Assembly: GCA_050633545.1 (NCBI GenBank)
Contig: JBOEGS010000006.1
Location: forward strand, 124,001 to 188,000
Reading direction: 5' to 3'
Origin: Litorivita sp050633545
GTDB lineage: Bacteria > Pseudomonadota > Alphaproteobacteria > Rhodobacterales > Rhodobacteraceae
Length of the DNA: 64,000 bases
This document shows, in pieces, positions 60,305 to 64,000 of the stretch. A program made the position numbers and the translations under genes. Below the pieces are notes generated by a model. That model was not told the DNA's origin, ran no database searches, and saw only the letters and a program-made list of their open reading frames with translations. Positions within the stretch are counted from its first letter, which is position 1, and the number at the start of each line of letters is the position of its first letter.

Positions 60305-61493
60305 AGGCCGAAACCATCACGCGCTCAAGCCCGTGGAAATGATAGGCGTCGCGGTAGAGCGGCACCTCGCGCAGGCGCAAATCGGGGCAGCGTTCCAGCA
60401 AGACCCGCAGCGCGATTTGCATCTCGAGCCGCGCCAGCGGGGCGCCGAGGCAAAAATGCAAACCGCCGCCAAAGGCGCTGTTCATCTGCACCTGGCGGTT
60501 CGGGATAAAACATTCGGCATCGGGCCATATCTCTTCGTCGCGCCCCGCAGAGCCGAGGATCAAGGCAACCTGATCGCCGCGGCGGAAGCGATGCCCGAAA
60601 ACCTCCATGTCTTCATAGGCATAGCGGGTGAATTTATGCAGCGGCGGATCATAACGCAGCACCTCTTCGACGCTGGCCTCGACGGCCTTTGCGCTGCAAT
60701 GTGCGGGGGCACCCCGGTGCTGCAACAGCACCGAGGCCGCATTGCCAAGGCTGTGCACCGTCGCCTCATGGCCCGCGTTCAACAGCAAGATGCAGGTCGA
60801 GATCAGCTCGGCGCGGCTGAGCTTTTCGCCCGCCTCTTCGGCGGCAATCAGGGCGGTGATCAGATCGGGCCGCGGATCACCGCGCCGCGCCTCGATGTAA
60901 TCGCCCAGATAGGCGGAAAACGCCTGCGCGGCGGCGATGGCTTCGGCCTCCATTCGGGCGCTGCGGCCTGCGATATACATTTGCACCATGGCGTTGGACC
61001 ACGCCAAGAGCCTGTCGGCATCGCGCTCGGGCACGCCCAAAAGCCGCGCGATGATGATCACGGGGATCGGCGTGGCATAGGCGGGCAGCAGGTCAAAGCG
61101 GCCGGCGGGAAACCTGTCGATCAACCGGTGGCACAGGGCCTCGATTTCGCCGGCCATCTGCGCGATGCGCCGAGAGGTGAAAGCGCGCAGAACTTGGGCG
61201 CGCAGGCGCGTGTGGCGCGGCGGCTCCAGTTCCAGCATCGAATGCGCCTCGATCTCAAAGAAGGGCGCAAGGGCGGCGGGGATCGGTGGCGCAAAACCTT
61301 GCGGCGGGGTGCGGCCAAAGCGGCGGTCGCGCAAAATCGCCTGCACGGCCTCATGGGTGAAGGCCGCCGCCATGCCGTAGTCGTGCCAGAGCGGCAAGCC
61401 GCCTTGACGCTCTGCCGCGCGGGCAAGGGTGTAAAAGCCGTAGGGGTTTTGCACAAAGGCGGGATCGGTGGGGGATTGGTGCAGCACGGTCAT
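60303..61493 (-). CDS. Cytochrome P450
   Basis: A 396-residue soluble bacterial P450 mono-oxygenase. Heme-binding FGGGLHFCLG has the Cys ligand at residue 348; the I-helix oxygen motif is LLLNAGHEAT; ExxR is in EEVLRYD. The start at 61493 gives the expected MTVLHQSP; the longer frame is unsupported. No ferredoxin or reductase gene stands next to it, and the substrate is unknown. Confidence 0.92.
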   Translation of the reverse strand: MTVLHQSPTDPAFVQNPYGFYTLARAAERQGGLPLWHDYGMAAAFTHEAVQAILRDRRFGRTPPQGFAPPIPAALAPFFEIEAHSMLELEPPRHTRLRAQVLRAFTSRRIAQMAGEIEALCHRLIDRFPAGRFDLLPAYATPIPVIIIARLLGVPERDADRLLAWSNAMVQMYIAGRSARMEAEAIAAAQAFSAYLGDYIEARRGDPRPDLITALIAAEEAGEKLSRAELISTCILLLNAGHEATVHSLGNAASVLLQHRGAPAHCSAKAVEASVEEVLRYDPPLHKFTRYAYEDMEVFGHRFRRGDQVALILGSAGRDEEIWPDAECFIPNRQVQMNSAFGGGLHFCLGAPLARLEMQIALRVLLERCPDLRLREVPLYRDAYHFHGLERVMVSA

Positions 61494-61566
61494 GGATGTT
61501 TTTCGCGCGGCCCGCTGGTCAAGGCAAGGGGGCTTGCGATAGTTTGGGCGCGATGAGGGATATGTC

Positions 61567-63516
61567 ATGACATCGGGTGGGCGCTCTGGCGGCGCGGCGC
61601 AGGCGGGCGAGACGCGCGGCGGGCTGCGGCTTTTGGCGCTGCTCGGGGCGCTATGTGCCGTGGGGCTGATGGGGGCGGCGATCTGGCGCTCCTCCGAGCA
61701 GCAGGCCTTGGCGGGCATCGCCCAAAAAGGCAGGGCGGACTTGGCGCTGGCCTCGGATCGTATCACCTCGCAACTTAAACGATATCAAGAGCTTGCCGTA
61801 TTGATGGCCGATCATCCGGTTCTGGCCGCCTTGGCCGGAGGCGGGGCCGCCGAGCGCGATGAGGCACGCGCCTTGCTGACGGCGGCGGCCGATAAAACGG
61901 CGGCGCTCGATCTGGCCTTTGCCGATCCTTCGGGGCGCATTTTGGCGCGGGCCACGCGCGGGCGCGCGGCGGCGCAACTCGACCTTCGGCGCACCGATTA
62001 TTTTGCCCGCGCGATGCAGGGCGCGCTTGGCACGGGGCATGGGGCTTACGGGCGCGGGGCGGTGGATATGCCCGACCCCTCTGATGCCGATGGCGCCCGG
62101 CAAAGCGTGGATCGTCCGCAGCGGGCCTATTTCTACGCCGCGCCGCAGTTTGCGCCCCAAGGCCATGTGGCGGGCGCCTTGGTTGTGGTGGTCAATATCG
62201 ACATGATGGAATGGGATTGGATCGGCGGCAATCCGGCGGTCTATTTCCTTGACGCGGCGGGCGAGGTCTTCATGTCCAACCGCAGGGAATTGCTGTTCTG
62301 GCGCGAGGGAGCGCAGGGCGCTCTGATCGCGCCGCAGACGGCAGAGCGGGCGACTGGGAAGGCCGCGGGGCAAGCGGTCGGGGAGGCGTCAGGGGACGCG
62401 GCGGGGCAGCAGGACGGGCCAAGCGCGCGCCATGTGCCGCGCGGCGGCTATGACCTGTGGCGCCTTGAGTGGGGGCCCTATCTGCCCGCGCGCGCCATGG
62501 CGCTCAGCCGTGATCTGCCGGTGATCGGATTGCGAGCGGTCGCGATGGTCGATGCGGCGCCGGCGCGGCGGATCGCGTGGCTACAAACGGGGGTGTTTTT
62601 GGCGCTGTGCTTCGGCTTCGCGGCGATGCTGGTGCCGGTGATGGCGCGGCGGCGCGTATTGGCGCGGGCCAATGCGCAGCTGGAGCGGCGGGTGGCGCGG
62701 CGCACCCGCGAATTGTCGGGCACCAATGCCGCCCTGCGCCGCGAGGTGGCCGAACGCATCGCCGCCGAGGCGGCGCTCAAACAGGCGCAGGCGGAATTGG
62801 TGCAGGCGGAAAAACTGTCGGCCTTGGGGCAGATGTCGGCGGGCATCAGCCATGAATTGAACCAGCCCTTGATGGCGATCCAGCAGTTTGCCGAAAACGG
62901 CGCGCTTTTGCTGCAAAAGGGCAAGGCGGATGTCGCGGGTGAGAACCTTGGCCGAATATCGGCCTTGGCGGCGCGGGCGGCGCGGATCATCAAGAACCTG
63001 CGCGCCTTTGCCCGCAATGAAAGCGAGCCGGTGGTCAAGGTGGACCTTGTGCAAGTGATTGATACAGCTGTCGAAATGACGCAGGCGCGGCGCGAGAGCG
63101 ACGGTGTGGTCTGTGATTGGCAAAGCGGCGCGCGCGCGCCGATCTATGTGCGCGGCGGCGAGGTGCGTTTGGTGCAGGTCTTTGTCAATCTGATCACCAA
63201 TGCCGCCGATGCGATGTCGGGCGCGGGCGGCGGGCGCATCGAGATCACCATCGAGCAGGGCGCGCGCCTCAAGGTGCGGTTGCGCGATACCGGTCCGGGG
63301 ATCAAGGATCCCGAGAAGATATTCGAGCCGTTCTATTCCACCAAAACCGTGGGCGAGGGGGCGCCCGATGCCGACGGCATGGGTTTGGGCCTGTCCATCT
63401 CTTACGGCTTGGTGCAAAGCTTTGGCGGACAGATCAGCGGCGCGAATGCGGCGCAGGGCGGCGCGGTGTTCACCGTGGAGCTTGAGCAATGGCAAGACGC
63501 GGAGGCGGCGGCATGA
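61567..63516 (+). CDS. dctB: C4-dicarboxylate-type sensor histidine kinase DctB
   Basis: A membrane histidine kinase, 649 residues. Two membrane helices (about 22-40 and 340-360) enclose a periplasmic PDC/Cache-type sensor domain. The H box is GISHELNQPLMAIQQF with phospho-accepting H429; then N box VNLITNAADAM, G1 DTGPGIKDPEKIFEPFYSTK, G2 GMGLGLSISYGLVQSFGG. A low-complexity Gly/Ala/Gln insert lies at about residues 258-280 in the sensor domain. The stop overlaps the dctD start. Which dicarboxylate it senses is inferred from the family. Confidence 0.88.
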   Translation: MTSGGRSGGAAQAGETRGGLRLLALLGALCAVGLMGAAIWRSSEQQALAGIAQKGRADLALASDRITSQLKRYQELAVLMADHPVLAALAGGGAAERDEARALLTAAADKTAALDLAFADPSGRILARATRGRAAAQLDLRRTDYFARAMQGALGTGHGAYGRGAVDMPDPSDADGARQSVDRPQRAYFYAAPQFAPQGHVAGALVVVVNIDMMEWDWIGGNPAVYFLDAAGEVFMSNRRELLFWREGAQGALIAPQTAERATGKAAGQAVGEASGDAAGQQDGPSARHVPRGGYDLWRLEWGPYLPARAMALSRDLPVIGLRAVAMVDAAPARRIAWLQTGVFLALCFGFAAMLVPVMARRRVLARANAQLERRVARRTRELSGTNAALRREVAERIAAEAALKQAQAELVQAEKLSALGQMSAGISHELNQPLMAIQQFAENGALLLQKGKADVAGENLGRISALAARAARIIKNLRAFARNESEPVVKVDLVQVIDTAVEMTQARRESDGVVCDWQSGARAPIYVRGGEVRLVQVFVNLITNAADAMSGAGGGRIEITIEQGARLKVRLRDTGPGIKDPEKIFEPFYSTKTVGEGAPDADGMGLGLSISYGLVQSFGGQISGANAAQGGAVFTVELEQWQDAEAAA

Positions 63517-64000
63517 CGCGGCGGGTTTTATGTGTGGATGACGACGCGGCGGTGCGCGAGGCCCTGCGCCAGACGCTCGAATTGGGCGAACTGGTGCCGC
63601 AGGTCGCGGGCAGCTTCATCGAGGCCAAGGACCATATCACCCCTGCCTTTGACGGGGTGATCTTGTCCGATATCCGCATGCCGGGTCGCGACGGGTTCCA
63701 TTTGCTTGCGTTTACGCAGGGCGTGGATGCGGAATTGCCGGTGATCCTTTTGACCGGCGAGGGTGATATTCCGATGGCAGTGCGGGCCATGGGGCAGGGG
63801 GCTTTCGGCTTTTTGGAAAAGCCTTGCAGCCCTGCGGATTTGCTGGCCGAGGTGGAGCGGGCGCTCAAGACCCGCGCTTTGGTTTTGGAAAACCGCCGTT
63901 TGAAGGCACAGCTGCAAACCGGCGATCCGGCGGCGCGGATGCTGTTCGGCACCTCGCAAACGTCGGAGGCCCTGCGCGATGCGGTGCGCCAAGTGGCGCA
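63513..64000 (+). CDS. dctD: C4-dicarboxylate response regulator DctD (partial, cut by window end)
   Basis: The first 162 residues of an NtrC-type regulator. The receiver domain has acidic residues in CVDDDAAVRE, the phospho-accepting D53 in ILSDIRMPGRDG, LLTGEGDIPMAVRAMGQGAFGFLEKP, then a linker and LFGTSQTSEALRDAVRQVA, the start of the sigma-54 ATPase domain. The ATG overlaps the dctB stop. The rest lies outside the window. Confidence 0.88.
   Translation, partial: MTRRVLCVDDDAAVREALRQTLELGELVPQVAGSFIEAKDHITPAFDGVILSDIRMPGRDGFHLLAFTQGVDAELPVILLTGEGDIPMAVRAMGQGAFGFLEKPCSPADLLAEVERALKTRALVLENRRLKAQLQTGDPAARMLFGTSQTSEALRDAVRQVA

Overview
This 64 kb window looks like ordinary chromosome from an alphaproteobacterium of the Rhodobacterales (Roseobacter/Rhodobacter relatives). 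The evidence is the high GC content, the order nuoJKLMN-birA-coaX-rnj, a surE-pcm-nlpD block without rpoS, a DUF2849-cysI-cysH-DUF934 sulfur cluster, a form II coxSLM cluster, Hint-domain and DUF2199 proteins, and copies of a short palindromic repeat that resembles ones I know from Rhodobacterales genomes. I see no prophage, insertion sequence, CRISPR array, rRNA or tRNA gene.

Layout. 1-9.9 kb (+): the distal half of the complex I operon, with a cysteine-free CMD-family gene before nuoJ, running into birA, coaX and rnj and closed by a strong terminator. 9.9-19.1 kb (-): a PilZ protein, a DEAD-box helicase with an RGG-type tail, two adjacent GT2-like glycosyltransferases with a hypothetical partner, RF3 (prfC), a small frame-disrupted gene and a Hint-domain protein. 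19.3-25.7 kb (+): an atypical SDR, a sodium/solute symporter, an orphan Fbp-type ATPase, then tatABC and a DUF815-type ATPase. 26.1-35.2 kb (-): NlpD-like lipoprotein, pcm, surE, SDR, DUF2199, purF, cvpA, radA and a coiled-coil membrane protein. 35.4-43.5 kb (-): pqiA-like, mlaF, mlaE, alr, dnaB, pyrE, pyrC and a hypothetical.

43.7-52.1 kb (+): a molybdenum hydroxylase cluster. It holds a MoxR/CoxD ATPase, a 41-codon ORF, a CoxE-like VWA protein, an XdhC/CoxI-like protein, a molybdopterin-binding protein, then coxS, coxL and coxM. CoxL carries AYRGAGR, the form II signature, so the substrate may not be CO. 52.2-53.8 kb (-): a GGDEF cyclase and infC, whose reading frame reaches full length only from an AUA start. 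54.0-54.9 kb (+): a membrane-anchored, extremely alanine-rich LEA-like protein. 55-59.6 kb (-): GNAT, ferredoxin-NADP reductase and the assimilatory sulfate/sulfite reduction operon, with a divergent Lrp/AsnC regulator. 60.3-64 kb: a cytochrome P450 (-), then dctB and the start of dctD (+), cut by the window end.

Most genes are housekeeping. The less ordinary signals are the form II cox cluster with its intercistronic terminator-like hairpin and upstream palindrome, the alanine-rich LEA-like protein, the AUA start of infC, a 34-bp repeat family with one inverted pair between pyrC and pyrE, a 7-C frameshift in a small gene, and several short in-phase repeats. I did not find a clearly new multi-gene system; the candidates are ranked in the findings.
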